Shown piece after piece: positions 20,518 through 29,863 of a stretch of 64,000 bases of DNA. A model generated the notes under the pieces. The model made no database searches. It saw only the letters and a program-made list of their open reading frames with translations, and was not told where the DNA came from. The position numbers were made by a program, and so were the translations under genes. The DNA comes from Acinetobacter beijerinckii CIP 110307. GTDB lineage: Bacteria > Pseudomonadota > Gammaproteobacteria > Pseudomonadales > Moraxellaceae. The stretch covers positions 1,021,881 to 1,085,880 of the forward strand of contig NZ_KB849765.1 in the NCBI RefSeq assembly GCF_000369005.1, written 5' to 3'. Positions within the stretch are counted from its first letter, which is position 1. The number at the start of each line of letters is the position of its first letter.

Positions 20518-21359
20518 TGAAAGCGATCACGCAAAAAATGCAGCAATTTCGTTGGCAGAAAGTAGATAAGCTAAGTGTATTGGTACTTGCTTTATTGATT
20601 CTGTGGTTATGTTGGAAGTTGGCTTCTTTATTTTGGTGGGTGATTGCTCCGCCACAGCCGATGCAGTTCGAACGAGTTGAATTAGGTTCACAACAAGCTC
20701 AAGTACCGAATATCAGCTCATTTGCCTTATTTAATGAGCCTGCAATGTCATCAGCACAAGATAATGTCAATTTAGAATTGCAAGGTGTGTTGATTGGCTA
20801 TCCAAGCTATTTGTCTTCGGCTGTGATTAAGTTAGATGATAAAGCTGAACGTTACCGTGTTGGGGAAAATGTAGGCTCGACCTCGTATCAACTTGCAGAA
20901 GTGTATTGGGACCATGTGGTATTAAAGCAAGGCAATGGTGCCACACGTGAAGTGAAATTTAAGGGTTTGGAGAATGGGTTATATCAACCGATAACACCTG
21001 TCTTAAATAATGAAAATAATGTGCCATCTCAGACACAAGCACCAACGCCAGCTCAAAACTCTACTCAATCTGCATTAGGGCAAGCGATTCAACAAATGCA
21101 GGACAATCGTGAGCAATATTTAAAGAATATGGGTGTGAGTGGTGGTTCGGATGGTTACGAAATATCAGATCGAACACCCTCTGGTTTAAAAAACACTTTG
21201 GGTTTACGCTCAGGTGATCGTATTCTATCGATCAATGGTCAGACAATTGGACAAGGACTAAGCGAAGTACAATTATTAGAGCAAGTACGTCGTGAGGGAC
21301 ACGCCAAAATAGAAATAAAACGTGGTGATCAAGTGATGACCATACAACAGAGTTTTTAG
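20517..21359 (+). CDS. gspC: Type II secretion system protein C
   Basis: Bitopic inner-membrane protein that connects the inner-membrane platform to the GspD secretin. Membrane helix at about residues 20-43, homology region around SSFALFNEPA and LQGVLIGYPSY, a Gln/Asn/Pro-rich linker, then a C-terminal PDZ-like domain (GLKNTLGLRSGDRILSINGQ). Starts at the ATG overlapping the gspN stop; gspD follows after 32 bases. Confidence 0.93.
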   Translation: MKAITQKMQQFRWQKVDKLSVLVLALLILWLCWKLASLFWWVIAPPQPMQFERVELGSQQAQVPNISSFALFNEPAMSSAQDNVNLELQGVLIGYPSYLSSAVIKLDDKAERYRVGENVGSTSYQLAEVYWDHVVLKQGNGATREVKFKGLENGLYQPITPVLNNENNVPSQTQAPTPAQNSTQSALGQAIQQMQDNREQYLKNMGVSGGSDGYEISDRTPSGLKNTLGLRSGDRILSINGQTIGQGLSEVQLLEQVRREGHAKIEIKRGDQVMTIQQSF

Positions 21360-21391
21360 TGATAACACGTCACCATAAAAGTTAGGAACAA

Positions 21392-23650
21392 GTGCAGGTT
21401 ATGGCTTTATTAAATCATCAACGTCCACTTTGGGCATTACTGGCCGCAGCACCTTTGGTTGCGACAATCAGTACCAATGTGCAAGCACAAACATGGAAGA
21501 TTAATCTACGTGATGCCGATTTGACGGCATTCATTAATGAAGTTGCTGATATAACAGGTAAGAACTTTGCGGTTGATCCTCGTGTACGTGGAAATGTTAC
21601 GGTTATCTCTAACAAGCCCCTAAATAAAGATGAGGTCTATGATCTCTTTTTAGGTGTTCTTAATGTGAATGGCGTTGTGGCATTACCTTCTGGAAATACA
21701 ATAAAACTTGTTCCAGATAGCAATGCGAAAAACTCAGGCATTCCTTATGACTCACGTAGCCGAGCGGGTGGTGATCAGATCGTAACCCGTGTTATATGGC
21801 TACAAAACACGAACCCGAATGATTTGATTCCTGCATTGCGTCCTTTAATGCCACAGTTTGCACATTTGGCTGCCGTGGCAGGAACCAATGCGCTGATTGT
21901 TTCTGATCGTGCAACCAACATTTATCAATTAGAAAATATCGTTCGTAACTTGGATGGTACTGGTCAAAATGATATTGAGGCTGTTAATTTGCAGTCGAGT
22001 CAGGCTGAAGAAATTATTGGCTTACTTGAAACGATGAGTGCAACAGGTGCATCCAAAGACTTTATCGGTTCACGTGTTCGTATTATTGCTGATAATCGAA
22101 CCAACCGTATTTTGATTAAAGGTGACCCAGATTCGCGTAAACGCTTACGTCAAATGATTGAGATGTTGGACGTACCATCGGCTGATCGGTTGGGTGGTTT
22201 AAAAGTCTTTCGTTTGAAGTATGCGAGTGCAAAAAACTTGGCTGAGATTTTACAAGGTTTGGTAACAGGACAATCTGTTTCAGCATCTTCTTCATCTAAT
22301 AATAGCGCTAATAGATCAAATTCGATCAATAATTTGATTTCTAATAACCAGAATTCAAGCTCATCAGGTAGTTCATCTGTTTCAACACCTTCCATTAATT
22401 TAAATAGTAATTCGAATAATAGTCAAAATTCAGCCATTACAAGCTTTAACCAAGGTGGTGTTAGTATCATTGCTGATCCGACCCAAAATGCATTAGTTGT
22501 GAAAGCTGATCCGCAATTGATGCGAGAAATAGAGGCGGCTATCCAACAACTTGATACTCGTCGTCAACAAGTTATGATTGAAGCTGCGATTATAGAAGTT
22601 ACAGGTACGGATGCTGATCAACTTGGTGTGCAATGGGCATTAGGTGACTTAAATAGCGGTGTTGGACTTATTAATTTTTCAAATTTAGGTTCGGGATTAT
22701 CTCAAATTGCAGCGGGTTACTTAACAGGTGGTGCTGCTGGAGCTGTTGGTGCTTTAGGGAATGGTGCATCGATTGGTTTGGGTAAATATAAAGAAGGTAG
22801 TAATGGGTCTCGCCAATTATATGGTGCGTTGATTCAAGCTTTGAAAGAAAATACCAAGTCAAATTTATTGTCTACTCCCTCTATCGTTACGATGGATAAT
22901 GAAGAAGCTTATATTGTGGTGGGGCAAAATGTACCTTTTGTCACAGGCTCAGTAACTACAAATAGCACAGGGATTAATCCATATACAACAGTTGAACGTA
23001 AAGACGTTGGTGTTACTTTGAAAGTTGTTCCACATATTGGAGAGGGTGGATCAATTCGACTTGAAGTTGAGCAAGAAGTTTCAGATGTGGTGGGTAAAGG
23101 TCAAGCGACCGATTTGATCACCAGTAAGCGAGCTATTAAGACTTCAGTACTGGCTGATCATGGTCAGACGGTGGTGTTGGGAGGGTTGGTTTCTGATAAT
23201 ACGGAATTAGGTCGCCAAGGTTTACCTATTTTGAGTGATATTCCTTATTTAGGTCGATTATTTCGTTCGGACAGTCGAAGCAATGAAAAAAGAAATTTAC
23301 TAGTATTTATTCACCCAACCATTGTTGGTGATTCGCAGGATGTGCGCCGCCTTTCTCAGCAACGTTATAATCAGCTGTATAGTTTGCAGCTCTCTATGGA
23401 TAAAAATGGTAATTTTGCAAAGTTGCCAGAAAATGTTGAAGATATTTATAGCCAGCAAGCAAAAACAATGACTTCGCCGTACCAAAAAGTGCCAACAGCC
23501 GCGCAAAAAGAAACAGTGGTTGTAACAACGCCGGTGGTTGTTGTGGAGCCGCAAGTGCAAAAGAAAACGGTGCAATTACCAGCGAAAGCAACTGAGCGTA
23601 GCAAAAGCACGGTAACGACTACAACGATTCGTCCAGCCTCTTCACAGTAG
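21392..23650 (+). CDS. gspD: Type II secretion system secretin GspD
   Basis: Outer-membrane secretin channel for folded exoproteins. Signal peptide ends near VQAQ (residue 33). N0 domain starts at WKINLRDADLTAFINEVADI, then N1-N3 repeats, then the secretin core with VPFVTGS and RKDVGVTLKVVPHI. An unusually Ser/Asn-rich linker of about 55 residues (near 294-350) interrupts the N3 region. The C-terminus has a Val/Thr/Pro-rich tail. GTG 21392 (AGGA 4 bases upstream) or ATG 21401 can start it. Remaining gsp genes are not in this window, so the system is split. Confidence 0.95.
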   Translation: MQVMALLNHQRPLWALLAAAPLVATISTNVQAQTWKINLRDADLTAFINEVADITGKNFAVDPRVRGNVTVISNKPLNKDEVYDLFLGVLNVNGVVALPSGNTIKLVPDSNAKNSGIPYDSRSRAGGDQIVTRVIWLQNTNPNDLIPALRPLMPQFAHLAAVAGTNALIVSDRATNIYQLENIVRNLDGTGQNDIEAVNLQSSQAEEIIGLLETMSATGASKDFIGSRVRIIADNRTNRILIKGDPDSRKRLRQMIEMLDVPSADRLGGLKVFRLKYASAKNLAEILQGLVTGQSVSASSSSNNSANRSNSINNLISNNQNSSSSGSSSVSTPSINLNSNSNNSQNSAITSFNQGGVSIIADPTQNALVVKADPQLMREIEAAIQQLDTRRQQVMIEAAIIEVTGTDADQLGVQWALGDLNSGVGLINFSNLGSGLSQIAAGYLTGGAAGAVGALGNGASIGLGKYKEGSNGSRQLYGALIQALKENTKSNLLSTPSIVTMDNEEAYIVVGQNVPFVTGSVTTNSTGINPYTTVERKDVGVTLKVVPHIGEGGSIRLEVEQEVSDVVGKGQATDLITSKRAIKTSVLADHGQTVVLGGLVSDNTELGRQGLPILSDIPYLGRLFRSDSRSNEKRNLLVFIHPTIVGDSQDVRRLSQQRYNQLYSLQLSMDKNGNFAKLPENVEDIYSQQAKTMTSPYQKVPTAAQKETVVVTTPVVVVEPQVQKKTVQLPAKATERSKSTVTTTTIRPASSQ

Positions 23651-23715
23651 ATGAACAGAAGCGCATATGTCAAAATGTTATGATTGAAAGAAATTATGAT
23701 AAGGATAGAGCATCT

Positions 23716-24330
23716 ATGACTTGGAAATTACAAGCCATTACAGGTGAATTCACGGGGCAGGAAATTAACGTTGAAGGTGACATGCTGGTTGGGCGTCATC
23801 AAGATGCGGATGTTTTATTGCAATCAGCAGATATTTCTCGTCGTCATGCTGCATTGCTGCTAAAAGGTCAGCACCTTTGGGTGCAAGATCTAAATTCTTC
23901 AAATGGCACTTTTATTAATGATTTAAAAATAGAGCAAGAAACTGAGCTGCATGATGGCGATATTTTGCAGTTTGCCAGTTTTATGTTCTCAGTATTGGCA
24001 CCCGTTGAGATTGAAAAAGATTTACCGCAGATAGAAATTGAGCCTGTTGCGGTAACGGCACATGATCAAGGTATGCCAAGTCTAGCTGAGAGAGCGGCTG
24101 AACCAGTGACACGTGATGGAATGCCACAACAAGTGAGTGTTCCAAAACCAGCTCCAATTCCAGAAGGTGTGAATGTTCAGGCTATTGCTGATCCACAGCC
24201 TGTCGCGGTTGAAGAGCCTGTGCCTAGAGTTGCAGAAGTACAGGAACAGCAAAAAAATGCTTCAGTTGGTTTGATTTCAATTGTTGTGTTGATCATTCTG
24301 GCTGTAATCGCTTGGCTATTCTTTAAATAA
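23716..24330 (+). CDS. FHA-domain protein with C-terminal membrane anchor
   Basis: An N-terminal forkhead-associated domain (about residues 1-95) carries the phosphothreonine-recognition motifs VGRH, SRRHA and LNSSNGTFIN. A Pro/Glu/Val-rich linker of about 80 residues follows, then a C-terminal membrane helix (VGLISIVVLIILAVIAWLFF) ending in Lys, so it looks tail-anchored with the FHA domain in the cytoplasm. No kinase gene lies nearby. ATG 23716 was preferred to ATG 23680 because AAGGA lies upstream. It follows gspD by 65 bases; a link to secretion is only positional. Confidence 0.85.
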   Translation: MTWKLQAITGEFTGQEINVEGDMLVGRHQDADVLLQSADISRRHAALLLKGQHLWVQDLNSSNGTFINDLKIEQETELHDGDILQFASFMFSVLAPVEIEKDLPQIEIEPVAVTAHDQGMPSLAERAAEPVTRDGMPQQVSVPKPAPIPEGVNVQAIADPQPVAVEEPVPRVAEVQEQQKNASVGLISIVVLIILAVIAWLFFK

Positions 24331-24351
24331 TCATATTAAACTTTTACAATT

Positions 24352-24408
24352 AAGCATGTTTTGAGCTGTATCCAATTTTTTTGGATTTGTCTCTGACATG
24401 CTTTTTTT
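24352..24408 (+). terminator. Composite terminator before gph
   Basis: Outer stem AAGCATGT / ACATGCTT followed by seven T, enclosing a second stem ATCCAA / TTGGAT. Closes the gspN-C-D/FHA unit. It covers the in-frame ATG at 24398, which argues that gph starts later. Confidence 0.7.
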
Positions 24409-24427
24409 ATTTTTGAGTAAACCTATT

Positions 24428-25120
24428 ATGGCAGTTGCGCAGTTACAGCATCGTAGTCTTATTTTATTTGATCTTGATGGAACGCTTGTAGATTCAGCTG
24501 CTGATTTATATCGAGCAATGAATCTTAGTCTAAAAGAGCTTAACCTAGCACTAGTCACAGAGCAACAGATTAGGGCTTGGGTGGGTAAAGGCGCAGCCAA
24601 ACTTTGTGAGACTGTATTGGAGTATTTGTTTGATGAGGTGAACCCCCATCAACTAGAACAACTACTGAATACCTTTGTGAAAGTGTATGCTCAAGAATTG
24701 TGTGTAAATACAACAGTATATTCGGGTGTTTTGGCGTTTTTAGATTATTGTCAAACTCAGCAGATCTCAATGGCATGTGTGACGAATAAACCTGAACGCT
24801 TAGCGAAAGGTATTCTAGATGTTTTGGCTTTAAGCTCGTATTTTGAAATGGTGGTCGGTGGAGACAGTTTAGCTGAAAGAAAGCCCCATCCATTACCATT
24901 GTTGTATTGTATGCAACAGCAAAATACCACTGCGTCAGAAACATTGATGATTGGTGACTCAAGTAATGATGTGGAAGCAGCAAGACGAGCAGGTATTGAT
25001 TGTATTGTGGTCAGCTATGGCTATAATCATGGTGAGAACATCTATGACTGCCAACCGCAGCAAGTGGTTGATAGTTTAGCAGAGTTGATAGAAGAAGATT
25101 TAGTCAGGAGAAGGGCATGA
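24428..25120 (+). CDS. gph: Phosphoglycolate phosphatase (HAD family)
   Basis: HAD-superfamily phosphatase that removes 2-phosphoglycolate formed during DNA repair. Motif I FDLDGTLVDSAADL carries the nucleophilic Asp, motif II is in CVTNKP, the motif III Lys is in ERKPHPLPLLY, and motif IV is GDSSNDVEAARRAG. 230 residues. ATG 24428 avoids the terminator stem. Located 86 bases upstream of trpE, as in Pseudomonas. Related HAD phosphatases (e.g. MupP) share these motifs, so the substrate is not certain. Confidence 0.87.
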   Translation: MAVAQLQHRSLILFDLDGTLVDSAADLYRAMNLSLKELNLALVTEQQIRAWVGKGAAKLCETVLEYLFDEVNPHQLEQLLNTFVKVYAQELCVNTTVYSGVLAFLDYCQTQQISMACVTNKPERLAKGILDVLALSSYFEMVVGGDSLAERKPHPLPLLYCMQQQNTTASETLMIGDSSNDVEAARRAGIDCIVVSYGYNHGENIYDCQPQQVVDSLAELIEEDLVRRRA

Positions 25121-25206
25121 GAGTAGTTATGGTTTTGCGATGGCGAGCTTGAGACAGCACTAAAGCAAAAAATAGCATTGAAATTAAAAAACCATAGAGA
25201 TTATTC

Positions 25207-26700
25207 ATGACGACCTTATCACAATTTGAGCAATTAAAATCAGCAGGCTATAACACCATTCCTGTTTATCGTCAGCGTTTAGCCGATACCGAGACCCCGC
25301 TGTCAGTTTTTGCGCGTTTTAAAGAACAAAAACAAGCCTATTTATTTGAATCTGTTGAAGGTGGTGAAAACTGGGCGCGCTATTCAATGATTGGTTTGGG
25401 TGAATCTACCGTTTTTTCATGTAATGCTGGTGTTTTAACTATCCAACAAGCCGACGGCTCAGTTTTAGAGCAAAACTGTGCGGATCCTTTTCAGTATATT
25501 CGGGATTTTCAAAGCCAATTTAAAGTTCCTACTCAACGTGATTTACCAGAACTACCGAGTTTTACGGGTGGTTTGGTTGGATACTTGGGTTATGATGCCG
25601 TGCGTTACATTGAGCCGAAACTTAAAAATATTCCAACTGCTGACCCAGTAACATTGCCAGATTTATGGTTGATGCTCTCACAAACAGTGATTGTTTTCGA
25701 TAACTTAAAAGATACGTTGTTTTTAATCCATCATGCTGATGTGAATCAAGACGATGCTTATGCAAAAGCACAAGAAAAATTAGATCTACTTGAACAGTTG
25801 CTTGCACTTCCTGTGAGTTTGCAAGCGAAGCCACACACAGCACCACATTTTGAATCGATTACGGGTAAAGAAAAGTTTCTTGAAACAGTTGAAAAAGTAA
25901 AAGAATACATTCGTGCTGGTGATGTGATGCAAGTTGTACCAGGTCAACGTATGGTATCTGATTTTGATGGTGAGGCATTACAAGTTTATCGTGCCTTACG
26001 TCACCTCAATCCATCTCCTTATTTATTCCTTGTACAAGGTCAAACGCTCACAGATCAAAAACCTTTTCATATTGTGGGTTCATCTCCAGAGATTTTATCT
26101 CGTCTGGAAAACGGTATTGCGACGGTGCGTCCTTTGGCAGGCACCCGACCACGCGGTAAAACCAAAGAAGAAGATCTAGCGTTAGAGCAGGATTTATTGG
26201 CTGATGAAAAAGAAATTGCAGAACATTTAATGCTGATCGATCTTGGTCGTAATGATGTTGGACGTGTTTCAAAGATTGGTAAAGTACAAGTCACTGATCG
26301 TATGGTGATTGAGCGCTATTCACATGTCATGCATATTGTATCTAATGTGCAGGGTGAGGTTCGTGATGATGTGGATGCTTTAGATGTATTTAAAGCAACA
26401 TTTCCAGCAGGGACACTTTCAGGCGCACCAAAAATTCGTGCCATGGAAATTATTGATGAAGTAGAACCAGTTAAGCGTGGTGTATTTGGTGGAGCAGTTG
26501 GGTATTTAGGCTGGCATGGTGAAATGGATATGTCTATTGCGATTCGTACCTGTGTGATTCGTGATAAAAAGGTCTATGTGCAAGCTGGAGCTGGGTTGGT
26601 TGCAGACTCAAACCCTGAGTCAGAATGGAATGAAACCCAAATAAAAGCTCGCGCAGTGATCAAAGCGGTTGAATTATCATCAAACGGATTGATTTTATGA
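25207..26700 (+). CDS. trpE: Anthranilate synthase component I
   Basis: Converts chorismate plus ammonia to anthranilate, first step of tryptophan synthesis, with TrpG (not in this window). Seen: N-terminal regulatory part with AYLFESVEGGENWARYS (FES where E. coli has LLES), and chorismate-binding motifs LIDLGRNDVGRVS, FPAGTLSGAPKIRAMEII and QAGAGLVADSNPESEWNE. 497 residues. No Trp-rich leader peptide or classical attenuator was seen in the 86 bases upstream; TATGGTTTT and AAAACCATA there could pair across 52 bases. The ribosome site is weak. Confidence 0.96.
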   Translation: MTTLSQFEQLKSAGYNTIPVYRQRLADTETPLSVFARFKEQKQAYLFESVEGGENWARYSMIGLGESTVFSCNAGVLTIQQADGSVLEQNCADPFQYIRDFQSQFKVPTQRDLPELPSFTGGLVGYLGYDAVRYIEPKLKNIPTADPVTLPDLWLMLSQTVIVFDNLKDTLFLIHHADVNQDDAYAKAQEKLDLLEQLLALPVSLQAKPHTAPHFESITGKEKFLETVEKVKEYIRAGDVMQVVPGQRMVSDFDGEALQVYRALRHLNPSPYLFLVQGQTLTDQKPFHIVGSSPEILSRLENGIATVRPLAGTRPRGKTKEEDLALEQDLLADEKEIAEHLMLIDLGRNDVGRVSKIGKVQVTDRMVIERYSHVMHIVSNVQGEVRDDVDALDVFKATFPAGTLSGAPKIRAMEIIDEVEPVKRGVFGGAVGYLGWHGEMDMSIAIRTCVIRDKKVYVQAGAGLVADSNPESEWNETQIKARAVIKAVELSSNGLIL

Positions 26701-26707
26701 GTTTTTC

Positions 26708-26729
26708 GCAGTTTTTCTAAAAAAACTGC
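26708..26729 (+). other. Hairpin between trpE and the tRNA promoter
   Basis: Perfect 9-bp stem GCAGTTTTT / AAAAACTGC with loop CTAA, 8 bases after the trpE stop and directly against the -35 of the tRNA operon promoter. No T-run follows, so it is at best an atypical trpE terminator. Confidence 0.5.
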
Positions 26730-26757
26730 TTGCATCATGTGTGAGTTTTGCTAAACT
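26730..26757 (+). promoter_or_regulatory. Promoter of the tRNA-tuf operon
   Basis: TTGCAT (26730-26735) and TAAACT (26752-26757) with a 16-base spacer, followed by the G/C-rich GCACACCG. A G/C-rich discriminator is expected for a stable-RNA promoter under stringent (ppGpp/DksA) control. Confidence 0.65.
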
Positions 26758-26798
26758 GCACACCGTTCCGATACGAAACGTACGAAACACTAAGAAAC

Positions 26799-26874
<76 letters not shown>

Positions 26875-26928
26875 TCTTAAAAGTGTGATAGTATAGAGTA
26901 AAAGAACAGCACTGTGTAAGTGTGATAT

Positions 26929-27012
26929 GGTGAGATTCCCGAGCGGCCAAAGGGGGCAGACTGTAACTCTGCTACGAAAGTTTCGAAGGTTCGAATCCTT
27001 CTCTCACCACCA
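26929..27012 (+). tRNA. tRNA-Tyr (anticodon GTA)
   Basis: An 84-base class II tRNA: acceptor GGTGAGA/TCTCACC, anticodon stem GCAGA/TCTGC with loop CTGTAAC, a long variable arm (CGAAAGTTTCG), T loop TTCGAAT and encoded CCA. Confidence 0.97.
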
Positions 27013-27045
27013 TCTAACTTCGATTGAAGTGGTAAGTACCAACGC

Positions 27046-27121
27046 GCGGGAGTAACTCAGTTGGTAGAGTGGCAGCCTTCCAAGCTGCATGTCGCGAGTT
27101 CGATCCTCGTCTCCCGCTCCA
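27046..27121 (+). tRNA. tRNA-Gly (anticodon TCC)
   Basis: A 76-base cloverleaf: acceptor GCGGGAG/CTCCCGC, anticodon stem GCAGC/GCTGC with loop CTTCCAA, T loop TTCGATC, discriminator T and encoded CCA. Confidence 0.97.
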
Positions 27122-27135
27122 TCATCGAAGGTGTC

Positions 27136-27210
<75 letters not shown>

Positions 27211-27373
27211 GATATACAGTTTAGTAGAATTTCTACAAAGTTTTAAAGAAGCAGGCTATTATAGTCTGCTTTTCAAGTATTGGGTGTCTAGTTTTTTAGG
27301 CTAATGTCGATAAAGAAAGTTTTTCAGGGTTGTTTTTCTCTAAACTAGTGTCGACGTAAACGAGGAAAATCAA

Positions 27374-28564
27374 ATGGCTAAGGCTAAGTTTGAACGTAAT
27401 AAACCACACGTAAACGTGGGTACAATTGGTCACGTTGACCATGGTAAAACAACTTTAACTGCTGCGATTGCAACTATTTGTGCAAAAACTTACGGCGGTG
27501 AAGCGAAAGATTACTCGCAAATCGACTCAGCTCCTGAAGAAAAAGCACGTGGTATTACAATTAATACTTCACACGTAGAATACGATTCTCCAATCCGTCA
27601 CTACGCTCACGTAGACTGCCCGGGCCACGCCGATTATGTTAAAAACATGATTACTGGTGCTGCTCAGATGGATGGCGCGATCCTTGTATGTGCTGCGACT
27701 GATGGTCCAATGCCACAAACTCGTGAACACATCCTTCTTTCACGTCAGGTTGGTGTACCTTACATCATCGTATTCTTAAACAAGTGTGACCTTGTTGATG
27801 ATGAAGAATTACTTGAATTAGTAGAAATGGAAGTTCGTGAACTTCTTTCTACTTATGACTTCCCAGGTGATGACACTCCAATCATCCGTGGTTCAGCGCT
27901 TCAAGCATTAAATGGTAACGATGGTCCTTATGGCGAACAAGCTGTAATCGACTTAGTTGCTGCACTTGACTCTTACATTCCAGAGCCAGAGCGTGCAATC
28001 GACAAAGCATTCTTAATGCCAATCGAAGATGTATTCTCTATTTCAGGCCGTGGTACAGTTGTAACTGGTCGTGTTGAATCTGGTATCGTTAAAGTTGGCG
28101 AATCAGTTGAAATCGTTGGTATTCGTGACACAGTAGTAACGACTGTAACTGGCGTAGAAATGTTCCGTAAACTTCTTGACGAAGGTCGTGCGGGCGAGAA
28201 CTGTGGTGTTCTTCTTCGTGGTACTAAGCGTGAAGACGTACAACGTGGTCAAGTACTTGCTAAGCCAGGTACAATCAAGCCGCACACTAAATTCGATGCA
28301 GAAGTATACGTACTTTCTAAAGAAGAAGGTGGTCGTCATACTCCATTCCTTAACGGTTACCGTCCACAGTTCTACTTCCGTACAACTGACGTAACTGGCG
28401 CGATCAAATTACAAGATGGCGTTGAAATGGTTATGCCTGGTGACAACGTAGAAATGTCAGTAGAATTAATTCACCCGATCGCAATGGACCCAGGTCTACG
28501 TTTTGCGATCCGTGAAGGTGGTCGTACTGTAGGTGCTGGTGTTGTTGCTAAAGTAACTGCATAA
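27374..28564 (+). CDS. tuf: Elongation factor Tu
   Basis: GTPase that delivers aminoacyl-tRNA to the ribosome. 396 residues with G1 GHVDHGKT, G3 DCPGHADY, G4 NKCD and the C-terminal beta-barrel domains. GAGGAAAA precedes the ATG. In addition to the tRNA promoter upstream, TAAACT at 27341 could be the -10 of a gene-proximal promoter, although its -35 is poor. Codon use is strongly biased to preferred codons, as expected for a very abundant protein. This copy has the tufB context; a second copy may exist elsewhere. Confidence 0.98.
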   Translation: MAKAKFERNKPHVNVGTIGHVDHGKTTLTAAIATICAKTYGGEAKDYSQIDSAPEEKARGITINTSHVEYDSPIRHYAHVDCPGHADYVKNMITGAAQMDGAILVCAATDGPMPQTREHILLSRQVGVPYIIVFLNKCDLVDDEELLELVEMEVRELLSTYDFPGDDTPIIRGSALQALNGNDGPYGEQAVIDLVAALDSYIPEPERAIDKAFLMPIEDVFSISGRGTVVTGRVESGIVKVGESVEIVGIRDTVVTTVTGVEMFRKLLDEGRAGENCGVLLRGTKREDVQRGQVLAKPGTIKPHTKFDAEVYVLSKEEGGRHTPFLNGYRPQFYFRTTDVTGAIKLQDGVEMVMPGDNVEMSVELIHPIAMDPGLRFAIREGGRTVGAGVVAKVTA

Positions 28565-28584
28565 GCCTAACGTTGTGTTACACT

Positions 28585-28612
28585 CAAATCGAAAGCTTCG
28601 GCTTTCGATTTG
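28585..28612 (+). other. UUCG-capped hairpin between tuf and tRNA-Trp
   Basis: Perfect 12-bp stem CAAATCGAAAGC / GCTTTCGATTTG with a TTCG tetraloop, ending 6 bases before tRNA-Trp. No T-run, so more likely an mRNA 3'-end or processing structure than a strong terminator. Confidence 0.6.
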
Positions 28613-28618
28613 CATAAT

Positions 28619-28694
28619 AGGCTAGTAGTTCAATTGGTAGAGCGTCGGTCTCCAAAACCGAATGTTGGGGGTTCGAGTCCCTCCTGGCCTGCCA
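28619..28694 (+). tRNA. tRNA-Trp (anticodon CCA)
   Basis: A 76-base cloverleaf: acceptor AGGCTAG/CTGGCCT with one G-T pair, anticodon loop CTCCAAA, T loop TTCGAGT, discriminator G and encoded CCA. Sits between tuf and secE, a common gamma-proteobacterial arrangement. Confidence 0.97.
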
Positions 28695-28714
28695 CTTTTT
28701 TTAAATAAAAAAGC

Positions 28715-28741
28715 TTGATTCTGGCTAAGTTGTCATATAAT
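28715..28741 (+). promoter_or_regulatory. Candidate secE-nusG promoter
   Basis: Perfect -10 TATAAT (28736-28741) with TTGATT (28715-28720) 15 bases upstream, or CTTGAT at 16. It lies 29 bases before secE. Confidence 0.55.
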
Positions 28742-28770
28742 AAGTCGCGAATTCTACGACGAGTAAAAAA

Positions 28771-29211
28771 ATGTCGAATGATAAATCGCGTGACGCATTA
28801 AGCGACGCGCCAATCCCTCAAAGAAATAATGCTGTAGAAGTTGTTAGTTCAGGTTCTCCGTTGGACGCTGTCTTATGGTTAATTGCTATCGCTTTGTTTA
28901 TCGGTTCAGCACTGGTAAATCAACATTTACCAGCCTATTGGGCACCTGCAAATGATATTTGGGTGCGCGTTGGGGTAATTTTGGCTTGTATCGTCGTTGC
29001 TTTAGGTTTATTATACGCCACCCATCAAGGCAAAGGCTTTGTGCGTTTATTGCAAGATGCGCGAATTGAACTGCGTCGAGTGACTTGGCCGACAAAACAA
29101 GAGACGATCACGACTTCGTGGCAAGTTCTTTTGGTTGTGGTTGTTGCATCATTGGTTTTATGGTGTTTCGATTACGGGTTAGGTTGGTTTATTAAGTTAA
29201 TTATTGGGTAA
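28771..29211 (+). CDS. secE: Preprotein translocase subunit SecE
   Basis: Essential subunit of the SecYEG protein channel in the inner membrane. 146 residues with three membrane helices. The conserved C-terminal SecE core is ELRRVTWPTKQETITTSWQV followed by the last helix. The longer, three-helix form is typical of gamma-proteobacteria. nusG starts 7 bases after its stop. Confidence 0.95.
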   Translation: MSNDKSRDALSDAPIPQRNNAVEVVSSGSPLDAVLWLIAIALFIGSALVNQHLPAYWAPANDIWVRVGVILACIVVALGLLYATHQGKGFVRLLQDARIELRRVTWPTKQETITTSWQVLLVVVVASLVLWCFDYGLGWFIKLIIG

Positions 29212-29218
29212 GAGCGCG

Positions 29219-29752
29219 ATGAAACGTTGGTATATTATTCATGCCTATTCAGGCTTTGAAAAACAAGTGATGCGTTCGCTTAATGATCGAATTCAACGCA
29301 GTACTGTGGTTGATAGCTTTGGTGAAGTCCTCGTTCCTACTGAAGAAGTAGTTGAAATGAAGGATGGTAAAAAGCGTAAATCTGAGCGTAAGTTCTTTCC
29401 TGGCTATGTATTGGTCGAAATGGAAATGAATGATGACACTTGGCATATCGTAAAAGAATGTCCAAAAGTTCTTGGTTTTATTGGCGGTACGCCAGAAAAA
29501 CCAGCGCCAATTTCACAACGTGAAGCTGATGCGATCCTTGCTCGTGTACGTAATACTGGTGAAGCGCCTCGTCCTAAGACGATGTTTGAACCAGGTGAAG
29601 AATTACTCGTTGTTGATGGTCCGTTCACAGACTTTAAAGGGGTCGTGGAGGAAGTTCAATACGAAAAGTCACGTTTAACGTTGACGATTAATGTATTTAA
29701 TCGACCAACTCAAGTTGAATTGGAATTTCGACAAGTCGAAAAAACAGTTTAA
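29219..29752 (+). CDS. nusG: Transcription termination/antitermination factor NusG
   Basis: Binds RNA polymerase and couples it to Rho or the ribosome. 177 residues: N-terminal NGN domain (WYIIHAYSGFEKQVMRSL) and C-terminal KOW domain (GPFTDFKGVVEEV). ATG 29219 is preferred to the frame start at 29204, which would overlap secE and lacks a ribosome site. Confidence 0.97.
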   Translation: MKRWYIIHAYSGFEKQVMRSLNDRIQRSTVVDSFGEVLVPTEEVVEMKDGKKRKSERKFFPGYVLVEMEMNDDTWHIVKECPKVLGFIGGTPEKPAPISQREADAILARVRNTGEAPRPKTMFEPGEELLVVDGPFTDFKGVVEEVQYEKSRLTLTINVFNRPTQVELEFRQVEKTV

Positions 29753-29771
29753 TTTCAGTTGTTTGAAAAGC

Positions 29772-29788
29772 GCCCGATTTGATCGGGC
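29772..29788 (+). other. Short hairpin between nusG and rplK
   Basis: GCCCGAT / ATCGGGC with a 3-base loop, followed by ATTGTTGTTG. Could be a weak terminator or attenuator ahead of the ribosomal protein genes. Confidence 0.45.
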
Positions 29789-29863
29789 ATTGTTGTTGTA
29801 ATACTTCGGTGTTACTTATTTTTTTGGGGAGCCTAACGGCGTCTGTACCCAGAGGTAATTTCA

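Noticed and set aside
25121..25206. Possible trp leader peptide and attenuator before trpE
   Set aside because: No short ORF with tandem Trp codons and no terminator stem with T-run was found; only a long-range TATGGTTTT / AAAACCATA pairing.
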